From contig JACRPF010000022.1 of the NCBI GenBank assembly GCA_016214035.1, forward strand, positions 230,611 to 294,610: a stretch of 64,000 bases of DNA, read 5' to 3'. Source of the stretch: Spirochaetota bacterium (lineage in GTDB: Bacteria; Spirochaetota; Brachyspiria; Brachyspirales; JACRPF01). The notes beneath the pieces were generated by a model. It worked only from the letters and a program-made list of their open reading frames with translations, had not been told where the DNA came from and ran no database searches. A program made the position numbers and the translations under genes. This document shows, piece after piece, positions 54,297-64,000 of the stretch (positions are counted from its first letter, which is position 1; each line of letters starts with the position of its first letter).

Positions 54297-55424
54297 ATGA
54301 AAGCACACGAACACGCAGCAGGGACGACCATCGTCGTCAAAATCGGGAGCGCCCAGCTTGCCGGCAGCGACGGAACACTCGCAAAGAAACGGGTTGACCA
54401 TTTTGCTGAGCGCATCGTTGCACTCGCCGGAAAAGGGCATCGCATGGTGCTCGTTACCTCGGGCGCGGTGGCGTCGGGAAGCGGCGTGATATATCGATCG
54501 CGCAAACCGGTAACCATCCCTGAAAAGCAGGCCGCGGCGAGCGTGGGACAGATTACGCTTATGGCGGAATATCTGCGGGCGTTCGCACTCCACGGACGAA
54601 CCGTGGGACAGATGCTTCTGTCCGAATATGTGCTCCGTGACCGCGTGAGCTATCTCAACGCGCGTGCGACACTGAACGAACTCCTCGCCAACGGCGTCAT
54701 ACCGGTCATCAACGAGAACGATTCCATAGCCACGGAAGAACTCAAGTTCGGCGACAACGATTATCTCGGCGCCATCGTCGCCTGTCTTGTCGAAGCGGAC
54801 CGGTATGTGATACTTACCGATACCGAGGGACTGTACCGAAATTATAATGACAAAAAAACGCGTGAACTTATCAGCGTTGTGGAAAAGATAACTCCCGAGA
54901 TACGCAGTGAAGTATCCGGAAAGACGACGAAGTTCTCCACCGGCGGCATGGAAAGCAAACTCCGCGCAATGGAACTGGTCATGCGGGCCGGCATCACCGG
55001 CGTTATCGCTCCGGGAGCCGAGGACGATGTGCTTCTGCGTATCGCTTCCGGTGAACGCGCGGGGACGAGCTTTCTTCCCGTGGAACAGGGCGTGTCGCAG
55101 CGTAAAAAGTGGATACTGGGCAATGTGCATCTCAGAGTGAAAGGCAGCATCACGGTTGACCGCGGCGCGGTTACGGCACTCGTCGAGAAGAATAAAAGTC
55201 TGCTGCCCGGCGGCATCATCGCCGTTGCGGGACGTTTCTCACTCGGTGACGCGGTGAACATCGTCGATGAAAAAAAGAACATCGTCGCCCGCGGCATGGT
55301 GAACTACAGCAATGTCGAGATAGCCATGATCAAAGGCAGAAGATCGTCCGATATCGCTTCAATACTCGGCAGCGCTGATTATGAAGAGATCGTCCATCGC
55401 GACAATATGGCTCTTGTGGAATAA
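54297..55424 (+). CDS. proB: Glutamate 5-kinase
   Basis: 375 residues. Amino-acid kinase domain: IVVKIGSAQLAG at the N-terminus, VLVTSGAVASG, PVINENDSIATEE, FGDNDYLGAIVA, ILTDTEGLY and STGGMESKLRAM. A C-terminal PUA domain (about 275-355) is present as in the long bacterial form. It phosphorylates glutamate in the first step of proline synthesis. No proA adjoins it, and no strong ribosome site is seen before the ATG. Confidence 0.95.
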   Translation: MKAHEHAAGTTIVVKIGSAQLAGSDGTLAKKRVDHFAERIVALAGKGHRMVLVTSGAVASGSGVIYRSRKPVTIPEKQAAASVGQITLMAEYLRAFALHGRTVGQMLLSEYVLRDRVSYLNARATLNELLANGVIPVINENDSIATEELKFGDNDYLGAIVACLVEADRYVILTDTEGLYRNYNDKKTRELISVVEKITPEIRSEVSGKTTKFSTGGMESKLRAMELVMRAGITGVIAPGAEDDVLLRIASGERAGTSFLPVEQGVSQRKKWILGNVHLRVKGSITVDRGAVTALVEKNKSLLPGGIIAVAGRFSLGDAVNIVDEKKNIVARGMVNYSNVEIAMIKGRRSSDIASILGSADYEEIVHRDNMALVE

Positions 55425-55427
55425 AAG

Positions 55428-55880
55428 CTACCTAATATCGATATCAAGCATATTCGAACGGACGAATCCGCGCATGTTGCGGTCGAGTATCGTACAGTAG
55501 GCAACGGTGATGAGCGTATAGGTCCCTTTTAACGGAAACGTATCCGTAGAAGGGAAGATGATGGTGCGTTTGACCGTTTCACCCGGCTTAATGGGTATCA
55601 CCTTCTCGGTTGGCTCGATACGGATAGGGTCACGGTCGGGAACATCCTTGCGTGTAATAAAGACGGCGATGACATGCGTCTGCAGTTTAATCGTTTTTTT
55701 CGAGACGTTTTTTTTCTCAAGGATAAATGCGATGCCGTCATTCGTATCGCCGCGTTTGAGCGTGAGGTCGAGCATGCCGGTGATATCGGTGAATGCCGGC
55801 TCTTTTACCGACGGCGTGCATGAACGGACGAACGGCAGCACGACAAGCAGCGCAAACAGGACGGTGATACATCGGAACAT
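55428..55880 (-). CDS. Putative lipoprotein with immunoglobulin-like domain
   Basis: 150 residues from ATG 55880 (GGAGGG upstream); a longer start at 55973 would put 31 residues before the signal. The signal peptide MFRCITVLFALLVVLPFVRSC ends at a lipobox-like Cys21. The rest is one beta-sandwich resembling intracellular proteinase inhibitor (BsuPI)/DUF4352-like domains (GIAFILEKKNVSKKTIKLQ, PGETVKRTIIFPS). Tail to tail with proB, 3 bases apart. Function unknown. Confidence 0.65.
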   Translation of the reverse strand: MFRCITVLFALLVVLPFVRSCTPSVKEPAFTDITGMLDLTLKRGDTNDGIAFILEKKNVSKKTIKLQTHVIAVFITRKDVPDRDPIRIEPTEKVIPIKPGETVKRTIIFPSTDTFPLKGTYTLITVAYCTILDRNMRGFVRSNMLDIDIR

Positions 55881-56073
55881 AACGCCCTCCGGCGAACGGT
55901 CGATCATCGGCGGAACGGTCACAACGGGACATAATATAGTATAATCTCGTTTTGTGTATAAAACAACAAACAATGCGACAGCGTTCCGATGCGTTGCTAT
56001 AAAAAATATTCCGCGCTATAATCATGCCGCTGTTGTGCCCCCGCAGCAGGAATCTCAATTCAGGACACATGCG

Positions 56074-57489
56074 ATGGCTGAAGAAAAAGCGACCGTAAAA
56101 CCGGGGAGCGTCCCCCGCCAGCACATGCCGGAACAACCGGCAGAGCAGCGAGTAAAGAATTTCAGTGAAGTCCTGCTCGGCTATGACGAGGAGACCGCCA
56201 AACGCGAGGCGTCGCGGTGTCTCCAGTGCAAACATAAACCGTGCGAGAACGGCTGCCCCGCGAAGGTGAAGATCCCCGAGTTCATCGCGCTTACCCGTGA
56301 GGGAAAATTTCTTGCGGCGGCAAAAAAAATAAAAGAGACCAATTCGCTTCCCGCCGTCTGCGGACGCGTGTGCCCGCAGGAAACGCAGTGCGAGGAAGTG
56401 TGCGTGCTCGCCAAACGCTTTGAACCGGTAGCCATCGGCAAGCTCGAGATGTTCGTCGCCGACTACGAACGGAAGATGCGTGTTGCCCCGGAAACGCTTA
56501 CGGTGCCGAAAAACGGATTCTCGGTGGCCATCGTGGGCGGAGGACCGGCCGGCATAGCATGTGCGGGAGACCTCATCCGCATGGGATACAAAGTCACCGT
56601 GTTCGAGGCGCTGCATCAGGTGGGCGGCGTGCTCGTGTACGGCATACCGGAGTTCCGGCTGTCGAACGACACCGTCGAATACGAAGTTGAGAATTTGAAA
56701 AAGCTCGGCGTGGAATTCAAGACGAATTCACCCGTGGGTCTTGTCGTTTCCGGTGAAGAACTGCTTAAGGAATACAGCGCCATATTCGTTGGTTCCGGCG
56801 CGGGACTTCCCGCATTTCTCGGCGTTGAAGGCGAAAATCTCAACGGCGTCTATTCGGCCAACGAATATCTTACCCGTGTGAATCTCATGTCGGCATACCG
56901 GTTTCCCGAAAGCGATACGCCGGTGATACGCCATAAACGCATCGCGATATTCGGCGGCGGCAACGTGGCCATGGATTCATGCCGCACGGCGCTCCGGCTC
57001 GGTGCCGAAAAAGTATACTGCGTGTACCGGCGCACGGAAAAGGAAATGCCCGCGCGCGTTGAGGAAGTGCATCACGCGAAAGAGGAAGGCGTCGAATTCC
57101 GCCTCCTGCGCGCACCGGTCGTCATCACCGGGGATGAAAAAGGATTTGTAAACGGCGTACGCACACAGGTCATGGAACTCGGTGAGCCGGATGCGAAGGG
57201 CCGCCGCAGACCCGTTCCCGTGAAAGACGCATATGAAGACATCGCAGTTGACGGCGTTATCGTGGCTATCGGCAACAATCCGAATCCCATCATACCGAAG
57301 ACGACGCCGATGATACAGGTGAACGATCACGGCAATATCATCATCGATGAGAATCATATGACGGCAATGCCCGGCGTTTTTGCCGGCGGCGACATTACCC
57401 GCGGCGCAGCAACCGTCATACTCGCCATCGGGGACGGCAAAGAAGCGGCACTCGCCATCGACCGGTATCTGAACGCGAAAAACGACTAA
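56074..57489 (+). CDS. gltD: NADPH-dependent glutamate synthase small-chain-type oxidoreductase
   Basis: 471 residues from ATG 56074 (CAGGA upstream). N-terminal ferredoxin-like domain with CLQCKHKPCENGCP and CGRVCPQETQCEEVC holding two clusters; then FAD site VAIVGGGPAGIACAGDLIRMG (about 153-173), NADP site IAIFGGGNVAMDSCRTALRLG (about 290-310), and closing GVFAGGDITRGAATVILAIGDG. The homotetrameric GltA/GltD-like enzymes of anaerobes, including NfnB-type electron-bifurcating subunits, look like this. No large glutamate-synthase subunit or NfnA lies next to it, so its partner is unclear. Confidence 0.9.
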   Translation: MAEEKATVKPGSVPRQHMPEQPAEQRVKNFSEVLLGYDEETAKREASRCLQCKHKPCENGCPAKVKIPEFIALTREGKFLAAAKKIKETNSLPAVCGRVCPQETQCEEVCVLAKRFEPVAIGKLEMFVADYERKMRVAPETLTVPKNGFSVAIVGGGPAGIACAGDLIRMGYKVTVFEALHQVGGVLVYGIPEFRLSNDTVEYEVENLKKLGVEFKTNSPVGLVVSGEELLKEYSAIFVGSGAGLPAFLGVEGENLNGVYSANEYLTRVNLMSAYRFPESDTPVIRHKRIAIFGGGNVAMDSCRTALRLGAEKVYCVYRRTEKEMPARVEEVHHAKEEGVEFRLLRAPVVITGDEKGFVNGVRTQVMELGEPDAKGRRRPVPVKDAYEDIAVDGVIVAIGNNPNPIIPKTTPMIQVNDHGNIIIDENHMTAMPGVFAGGDITRGAATVILAIGDGKEAALAIDRYLNAKND

Positions 57490-57678
57490 TACGCGGAATG
57501 TAACATACACAGTTATGAAAAAAAAGCATCATGAAGACAACGCGCAGGAGGCGCGACAGTAACACGTAGAAGGTGATTTTCCGCGTAGGTCGAGCGCAAG
57601 CGGTCCTGGATGGATCGCGAAAGCGACAACATATTATTCGAGAACAGAAATCATATAATTATTTGCACGGAGCAACTC

Positions 57679-59025
<1,347 letters not shown>

Positions 59026-59058
59026 TCCGCGGCTTGGCTCCGTTCTTGTGCATTCTTG

Positions 59059-59087
59059 TTGACATTTCACGGGGAAAAGCGTAAGAT
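59059..59087 (+). promoter_or_regulatory. Promoter for the ompH gene
   Basis: TTGACA (59059-59064), 17 bases, TAAGAT (59082-59087), 28 bases before the ATG at 59116. Confidence 0.6.
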
Positions 59088-59115
59088 AATCCTGTTGCCG
59101 GACGAGGAGTTTCGT

Positions 59116-59646
59116 ATGAAAAAACTGCTGCTTATCGCATCACTTGCCGCCATGATCTCGGCGTCGCTTATAGCCGAGGAGCGCTTCACGAAAGTGGGCA
59201 TCATCTACATCGAGCAGGTCTTTGTCATGCTCGCCAAGGACAAGGAAGTGCGCGATGCGCTCAATATCGTCGTGAGCGAGGCGAAGAAAAAGATAGAGAC
59301 GCTCGCCGCAGAGGTCAATCAGCTCAAACAGAAACTCGAAAAGGACACCACGCTTTCCGACAACCGCAAGAAAGAGATCAAAAACGACATCGACTGGAAG
59401 ACCGACGAGCTTGCGCGGCTCGTGAAGGAACAGGAAACGGGCGTCGTACAGAAAGGCGAGGAATATTCAAAAGATACGCTCCGGAAAATATCCGAAGCGG
59501 TGAAAGCGGTGGCGCGCAAAGACGGTTATACGATAATCCTCATGAAGGAAGAGTCCGGCGTCATCTTCGCGGAGCCGGAATATGACATCACGGTCAGGGT
59601 CATCGATTATCTGAAAAAGCTCGCGCGGGAAGCGGAAAAGAAATAA
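59116..59646 (+). CDS. OmpH/Skp family periplasmic chaperone
   Basis: 176 residues from ATG 59116 (GAGGAG upstream). Signal peptide to about LIAE (20). The mature part begins VGIIYIEQVF, as in Skp (cf. VDMQ..), followed by a long charged coiled coil (about 45-125) and a return strand GYTIILMKEESGVIFAEPEYDIT. Skp trimers hold unfolded outer-membrane proteins. lpxD follows 113 bases downstream, the usual bamA-skp-lpxD order, though bamA itself is not here (a GH1 gene is upstream). Confidence 0.85.
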   Translation: MKKLLLIASLAAMISASLIAEERFTKVGIIYIEQVFVMLAKDKEVRDALNIVVSEAKKKIETLAAEVNQLKQKLEKDTTLSDNRKKEIKNDIDWKTDELARLVKEQETGVVQKGEEYSKDTLRKISEAVKAVARKDGYTIILMKEESGVIFAEPEYDITVRVIDYLKKLAREAEKK

Positions 59647-59759
59647 TAGAGCTCACGCTCAGCTCTATCGCTCCATTACTGCGAACGGAAAGGCTATTTC
59701 CTTTAAATCGCGCGATACTGTTATAGAAAACAAGAACACAGATTACGATGGAGACACCC

Positions 59760-60788
59760 ATGAGTATCCTTTTCACACAGACAACTGCAGCCGCTGTCGC
59801 CAAAGCCGTCGGCGCGCGTGAGATCTTCGGCGACGCGTCCACGGTCATAAAAAATTTCTGCGGTATCGATGAAATCAGTGAAGGTTCGGCAGTCTGCCTC
59901 GAAGATAAAAAATACGCCGAACTCATCCTGAACTCGGCGGCGGCGGTGATAATAACTGCCGAAAAAATGGACACCGGAAAAGTACAGATCCTCGTGGAGA
60001 AACCGAAAGAGGCGTTCATCACGCTGCTGTCATTCCTGTACCCGGACAAACCCGTTGCTTATACCCGGGCGCCTACTGCTGTTGTCGGGAAGGACTGTTC
60101 CATCGCCGCGAAGGTGAAGCTGGATGCGTATGCGGTCATCGGTGATTCGGCAGCCATCGGCGAAGGGTCGATCATCGGCGCACATTCGGTCGTCGGTGAC
60201 AATGTGTCCATCGGCAGAAATACCGTGCTCTTCCCGAACGTCACCGTGTATGCCGATACGGTCATCGGCGACAATGTCATCATACATGCGGGGACAGTCA
60301 TCGGCGCTGACGGTTTCGGATACCGGCTTGAGGACGGCAGACGCGAAAAGATCCCGCAGCGGGGCAACGTGCGCATCGGCAATAATGTGGAGATCGGCGC
60401 GAACGTCACCATCGACCGCGCGACACTCGGATCAACAGTCATTGGAAACGGCGTAAAGATAGACAACCTGGTGCAGGTGGCGCATAACTGCCGCGTAGGC
60501 GAGAACAGCGTGCTCATTGCGCAGGTCGGCATTGCCGGAAGCACGACGATTGGGAAAAGCTGCATACTCGCCGGACAGGTGGGCATATCCGACCACTGCG
60601 TCATCGGGGACAACGTCATCATCGGCGCGCAGGCCGGCGTCATGTCCAACACGAAAATACCGCCGGGCAAATTCATGTGGGGCTCGCCGGTACAGGAAAT
60701 GAAGGAAGAAAAGCTGACGAAGATTTATCTGCGCAAACTCGGCTCGCTCGTCCGCGCCGTTGAAGAAAAACTCGGCGTTAAGATCTGA
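59760..60788 (+). CDS. lpxD: UDP-3-O-(acyl)glucosamine N-acyltransferase
   Basis: 342 residues from ATG 59760, for which GGAG inside the preceding ATGGAG serves as ribosome site. The N-terminal uridine-binding domain (1-100) is followed by about ten left-handed beta-helix hexapeptide turns (AVIGDSAAIGEGSIIGAHSV and onwards), catalytic His in LVQVAHNCRVG, and the C-terminal helical extension. It adds the second acyl chain in lipid A synthesis, so the organism has an LPS outer membrane. Length is typical. Confidence 0.95.
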   Translation: MSILFTQTTAAAVAKAVGAREIFGDASTVIKNFCGIDEISEGSAVCLEDKKYAELILNSAAAVIITAEKMDTGKVQILVEKPKEAFITLLSFLYPDKPVAYTRAPTAVVGKDCSIAAKVKLDAYAVIGDSAAIGEGSIIGAHSVVGDNVSIGRNTVLFPNVTVYADTVIGDNVIIHAGTVIGADGFGYRLEDGRREKIPQRGNVRIGNNVEIGANVTIDRATLGSTVIGNGVKIDNLVQVAHNCRVGENSVLIAQVGIAGSTTIGKSCILAGQVGISDHCVIGDNVIIGAQAGVMSNTKIPPGKFMWGSPVQEMKEEKLTKIYLRKLGSLVRAVEEKLGVKI

Positions 60789-60896
60789 CGGCAGAGCGCA
60801 CCGGACATTACGCATACCGGCGATTTCTATGCGTACTCGATTCGGCGAAGAACAGACGGATGGAAGCGCTTAGTGAAGTGTACGAGATTTAATGGC

Positions 60897-62462
60897 TCAA
60901 GGGTTATTTCTGAACATACGCACTGTTCTTGTCGTATTACTTGGGCTTCCGCCGAGAAAAACATCGCAGTCTCCGTCATTGTCAGCATCGAACATGATAC
61001 TGAATCCATAAAAAACATTTGTAAGCGATCCCGATAAAATTTCAATAAAGCCGCCGCTGCCGTCATTGCTATATATTTTTGAAACGCCGACAGGCCCGCC
61101 GCTATTGCCCGTTAGCAATACATCAAGGTTGTTGTCCGAAGTAATATGCCCGAATGAAAGTGCGCCGTTATATGTGCCGGTGAGCATGGTCGTCGATAAG
61201 GTTGAAAAAACACCCGTACCCGTATTCGTATAGACGATTGTTTTATATCCTGCACCGGTATCGCCTGAAATAACAAGATCAAGATCGCCGTCATTGTCGA
61301 TGTCGCCCAAAACCGCAGCGCTTTGTGATACCGGTGTCAGTGTTGACGTTTTGAGACCGAATGACCCGTTTCCTGCGTTCGTGTAGACTGCTGCCGCATA
61401 ACCCGTTGTCGCGTTTGCCGAAGTAATTATCAAATCAAGGTCATTATCCCCGTCAATATCGCCTAATACGTTGTTGCCGCCGCCGGAATCAATAAGTGTA
61501 CCTGTATGTATCTCGGTGAATATCCCGCCGCCAGTGTTGCGATATATTTTTGAACGGAAGCCTCCCGGGGTAAAGGCAAACGGATTGCCCCCGGTTACAA
61601 TCAGATCAAGATTTCCGTCATTATCTATATCACCGAACGAAGCGGAAGATACAGTGACCGGCGCTATCTGTCCGGCGCTTATCTCAGTAAAAACTCCGCC
61701 GCCGTCATTGCGGTATACGTTAGCATGATATCCGGACGAGTTATCAGTGCCGGTGATCAACAGGTCGAGATCGCCGTCATTATCGACATCCCCGAAAGCG
61801 CAGGATTTTGAACCTCCGGTCGACGGATACACCTGCGAGAACTGAGCACTGTTGCCTTCAGTAAAAGAACCGAGTCCGTTATTAAGATAGAGCTTGGTGA
61901 TCTTGGCTGTTCCTGCCCAGCCGGTCATGATGATATCAAGATCGCCGTCACCGTCAATATCCCCATATACGGCACATCCGCCTTCCGAAGCGGTGAATTG
62001 ACCATTATTTATTTCGGTGAAAGAACTGCCGCCGCCGGCAGATCGGGGATGAAGCGAATATACACCGGGCTTTGCAGTAATTTCCTTGCCGCCTTTCAGC
62101 CGGATGGATACGTTCAGCACCCCGCCGCCTTTTGTCGTGTTTGCGAATGCGACCGAGCGTCCCTGTACCGTCCGCCAGTCCGCTGCGGTGATGCTTCCGC
62201 CGATATGCGCCGCCGCTTTCTCAATAAGCCCGGGTCCTATCGAAAAAACTATCTGATATATCCCGGGGGAGAGCGGAATGACCTTGAAATCGGGAACGCC
62301 ATCCGCATTTGTATCGGGGGTATCATATATCCAATTTGTCGACTTGCGGTCCGCGGGGTTTACCCGTTTGTAGGTGTCGTTTAAATTTCTATTCAGTAAA
62401 AGCGATGCGAACAATACGGATGCTGTCAGTAATGAAATAACGATGAATGCTATGCGTTTCAT
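60897..62462 (-). CDS. Secreted FG-GAP/VCBS repeat protein
   Basis: 521 residues. A signal peptide/anchor (about 1-19) precedes a 130-residue N-domain, then six or seven FG-GAP blades with calcium loops of the form DIDGDGDLDIIMTG, DVDNDGDLDLLITG, DIDNDGNLDLIVTGG. These form an integrin-like beta-propeller, as found in surface adhesins and extracellular enzymes. No catalytic domain is present. Ten bases after the stop of the PEGA-protein gene's reading direction start, i.e. downstream of it on the same strand, so probably co-transcribed. Confidence 0.82.
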   Translation of the reverse strand: MKRIAFIVISLLTASVLFASLLLNRNLNDTYKRVNPADRKSTNWIYDTPDTNADGVPDFKVIPLSPGIYQIVFSIGPGLIEKAAAHIGGSITAADWRTVQGRSVAFANTTKGGGVLNVSIRLKGGKEITAKPGVYSLHPRSAGGGSSFTEINNGQFTASEGGCAVYGDIDGDGDLDIIMTGWAGTAKITKLYLNNGLGSFTEGNSAQFSQVYPSTGGSKSCAFGDVDNDGDLDLLITGTDNSSGYHANVYRNDGGGVFTEISAGQIAPVTVSSASFGDIDNDGNLDLIVTGGNPFAFTPGGFRSKIYRNTGGGIFTEIHTGTLIDSGGGNNVLGDIDGDNDLDLIITSANATTGYAAAVYTNAGNGSFGLKTSTLTPVSQSAAVLGDIDNDGDLDLVISGDTGAGYKTIVYTNTGTGVFSTLSTTMLTGTYNGALSFGHITSDNNLDVLLTGNSGGPVGVSKIYSNDGSGGFIEILSGSLTNVFYGFSIMFDADNDGDCDVFLGGSPSNTTRTVRMFRNNP

Positions 62463-62471
62463 AACGTCCCC

Positions 62472-63716
62472 CTAAAACTTCAACGAATATCCGACGGCAA
62501 GACCGGCAGGAGACAGCTGCAGCTTGAGCGCACCGGCATTCAGCCTGCGGCACTGTTCGTCGTACGATGAAAAACTGACGATATCAAAGACAAGCCATGT
62601 GCCGAACACCGCCGTGAGCACTATCGCGCTTTCTGCCACATAGAATAATGTGTCGGCGGTATTGAACAGCGAGGTGAAACTGTCGCCGAGCGATGTGGCT
62701 TCCGTGCTGCTGACGGTATTCATGTATGTTGCATAGACACTCTTGCCGTTTTCATTGAGAAGAATTCCCGTTAACAGCGATCCCGCAAGCACTCCGGCGC
62801 AACCGCTCGTAATCCAAATATTCCGCCACATACTGTCTCCGGTCTCCCGTCGTTTTTTAAATAACTCTACGGTCGATACTTCGAATTTAAATGGCACCAT
62901 CATGGTATTTGTCTGATTTTTCTTCAGCTCGACAGCGACTTTTTTCCGTGGAAGATCCGGAGTTTCCAGAATCAATTCATACGAACCCGGCTCCAGCGTC
63001 ACGACGCACGGCGTAATGCCGATCGGTTTTCCGGCTAGAAATATCTGAGCACCCGTCGGTTCTGACTGCAGCGACAGCGACCCTTTATCCTTTTCGACCA
63101 ATACAGCAGTCTGCTCATTGGTGATCTTTTCCCTGATCGTCACCGGTATACGCTTAGTGATATAATCGTCTTTGGCAATCACCACCTCGTAATCGCCTGT
63201 ATCCACTTCGCGGATGAACGGCGATTCGCCTTCACCAATGCCTTTCATTGAAACATTAGCCTTCGACGGCATCGTACGTACCACTAATGTGCCTTTCGCC
63301 CGTGTAAGTACTGCGTGCACATGTGTTTCTTCGTCCGATGTAATATATACCTTGCTTTTCTTTATTTCATATCCTGCATACGAGACCTCAACGGAATACT
63401 CGCCCGGTTTCAGTGAAGCGGTATACGGGGCAACACCCGCATAACTGCCGTTGATGCTCACCTTCGCGCCGGCGGGATGTGCGGTAATCTTCAGCTTTCC
63501 ATCGCGCTGCACAGCGGGTGGCGTATACGCCGCTGATCCGCTCACCGCAAGAAGGTCATACACGATCTTTTTCAAGGTATCCTGCACATCATCGAGTTTG
63601 GCGAATTTGTCCTTTGATGTTTTTACTATCTTCGTTGTCTCAATATCCACCATTTCAGCGGTTATGAAAAAACTTTCGCCGAGCTTGATCACATTCCCGT
63701 ATATCATGTACTGCAT
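62472..63716 (-). CDS. PEGA-domain protein, 5' end lost
   Basis: Four PEGA-like repeats (about 75-290: KITAHPAGAKVSINGSYAG, VRTMPSKANVSMKG, LQSEPTGAQIFLAGKPIG) and two membrane segments near the C-terminus. The ATG at 63716 is internal: the frame stays open leftward of it on the minus strand up to a TGA at 63800-63798, and those codons encode EFQQTGC..ACAVQIGKILN, the end of a family N-domain. About 80 or more N-terminal residues and the signal peptide are missing, and no ribosome site precedes 63716. Probably a non-functional remnant. The FG-GAP gene follows ten bases downstream. Confidence 0.75.
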   Translation of the reverse strand: MQYMIYGNVIKLGESFFITAEMVDIETTKIVKTSKDKFAKLDDVQDTLKKIVYDLLAVSGSAAYTPPAVQRDGKLKITAHPAGAKVSINGSYAGVAPYTASLKPGEYSVEVSYAGYEIKKSKVYITSDEETHVHAVLTRAKGTLVVRTMPSKANVSMKGIGEGESPFIREVDTGDYEVVIAKDDYITKRIPVTIREKITNEQTAVLVEKDKGSLSLQSEPTGAQIFLAGKPIGITPCVVTLEPGSYELILETPDLPRKKVAVELKKNQTNTMMVPFKFEVSTVELFKKRRETGDSMWRNIWITSGCAGVLAGSLLTGILLNENGKSVYATYMNTVSSTEATSLGDSFTSLFNTADTLFYVAESAIVLTAVFGTWLVFDIVSFSSYDEQCRRLNAGALKLQLSPAGLAVGYSLKF

Positions 63717-63769
63717 GTTCAGTATTTTCCCGATCTGAACGGCGCAGGCGGTTTCCGTACATCCCGTCT

Positions 63770-63886
63770 GCTGGAATTCCTGTTCTCCATGGTTTTTTCA
63801 TACCTTTTTGCTCTGTTCCATATGGTTTTTCCATAAAGAATTCATGCTTGTTCCAGCAGAATCGCCCCCCTGAGACTGTCAACCTT
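63770..63886. repeat. Imperfect repeats at the break point of the PEGA gene
   Basis: An inverted pair (CTGCTGGAA... at about 63770 and ...TTCCAGCAG ending near 63867) encloses two imperfect direct copies of a TATGGAAAAACCAT-like word about 33 bases apart. Beyond, TTATAAGG is directly repeated near 63890. The stretch 63800-64000 holds no gene I can recognise. The pattern suggests an insertion or rearrangement. Confidence 0.4.
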
Positions 63887-64000
63887 ATAAAACCTTATAA
63901 TTTTTGCTATAGGTGCAGGGCCAAACGCCCTCCAACGAGCACCAAATGGCACGAATTATTTCGTCACAATGCACGGGGGTTAAAGATATGTCTCTCATAA

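Noticed and set aside
57490..57678. tRNA or riboswitch before the GH1 gene
   Set aside because: Only a 9-bp inverted pair (TACGCGGAA/TTCCGCGTA) is visible; no cloverleaf, CCA-type end or known aptamer core.

Overview
The window (about 55% GC except for one AT-rich island) reads as the chromosome of an uncultured, carbohydrate-degrading Gram-negative bacterium, most likely an environmental spirochaete. The lineage is inferred from three things: a short stand-alone flagellar rod-binding protein (FlgJ N-domain type), outer-membrane biogenesis genes (ompH/skp and lpxD), and a PEGA-domain protein with a QQTGC...ACAVQ segment of the kind found in spirochaete lipoprotein-like families. There is no rRNA, recognisable tRNA, CRISPR array, integrase or transposase. 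Promoters, where visible, look like sigma-70 sites (TTGACA/TTGACG, 16-18 nt, TATACT-like).

Layout. 1-10 kb: an edge-truncated family 2 glycosyltransferase; a shattered GH127-like pseudogene; an aldo/keto reductase with a 2[4Fe-4S] tail; a PQQ-type beta-propeller; a ComEA-like HhH protein; a second aldo/keto reductase; an overlapping N-acetylneuraminate lyase-sialidase pair; and a membrane diguanylate cyclase. 10-25 kb: an SGNH esterase, a CBM-GH5 enzyme, a four-gene minus-strand operon (LCM-type methyltransferase, cupin-AraC, PHP hydrolase, XylR-like AraC), a double QueG-like iron-sulfur protein, a GH31 glucosidase, an agarase-like glycosidase and another XylR-like regulator.

25.4-28.6 kb is an AT-rich island with a truncated cytidine deaminase, a FokI-like PD-(D/E)xK nuclease and an AAA+ ATPase. 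The nuclease and ATPase genes are each enclosed by their own inverted repeat, an arrangement like integron gene cassettes without an integrase. This is the best candidate for an undescribed (defence-like) system. At 29.4-29.7 kb there is an unusual 21-bp tandem repeat encoding twelve VYxxxxx heptads.

30-45 kb: an outer-membrane-like protein coupled to a lipoprotein, an HpcH/HpaI aldolase, a third XylR-like regulator, a deacetylase and a 1,048-residue glycosidase that share a paralogous N-terminal module behind a palindrome-bearing promoter, a fusion of tRNA-guanine transglycosylase with an MnmC-like methyltransferase, a large double-FAD oxidoreductase, the rod-binding protein and an oligogalacturonate-lyase-like propeller. 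45-52 kb: a LamG/CBM/TIM-barrel glycosidase, a small CBM-like secreted protein, a GntR-LacI hybrid regulator, a frameshifted enolase-superfamily gene and an SDR. 52-64 kb: two coupled exported proteins, proB, a lipoprotein, a gltD-type oxidoreductase, a GH1 glucosidase, ompH, lpxD, an FG-GAP protein and a PEGA protein that has lost its 5' end.

Taken together, most of the window is secreted or cytoplasmic machinery for breaking down plant or algal polysaccharides and sialic acid. It is organised as small units, many with an adjacent one-component sugar-sensing regulator, and is interspersed with housekeeping genes. Four genes are visibly decayed. No sugar transporter was recognised in the window.
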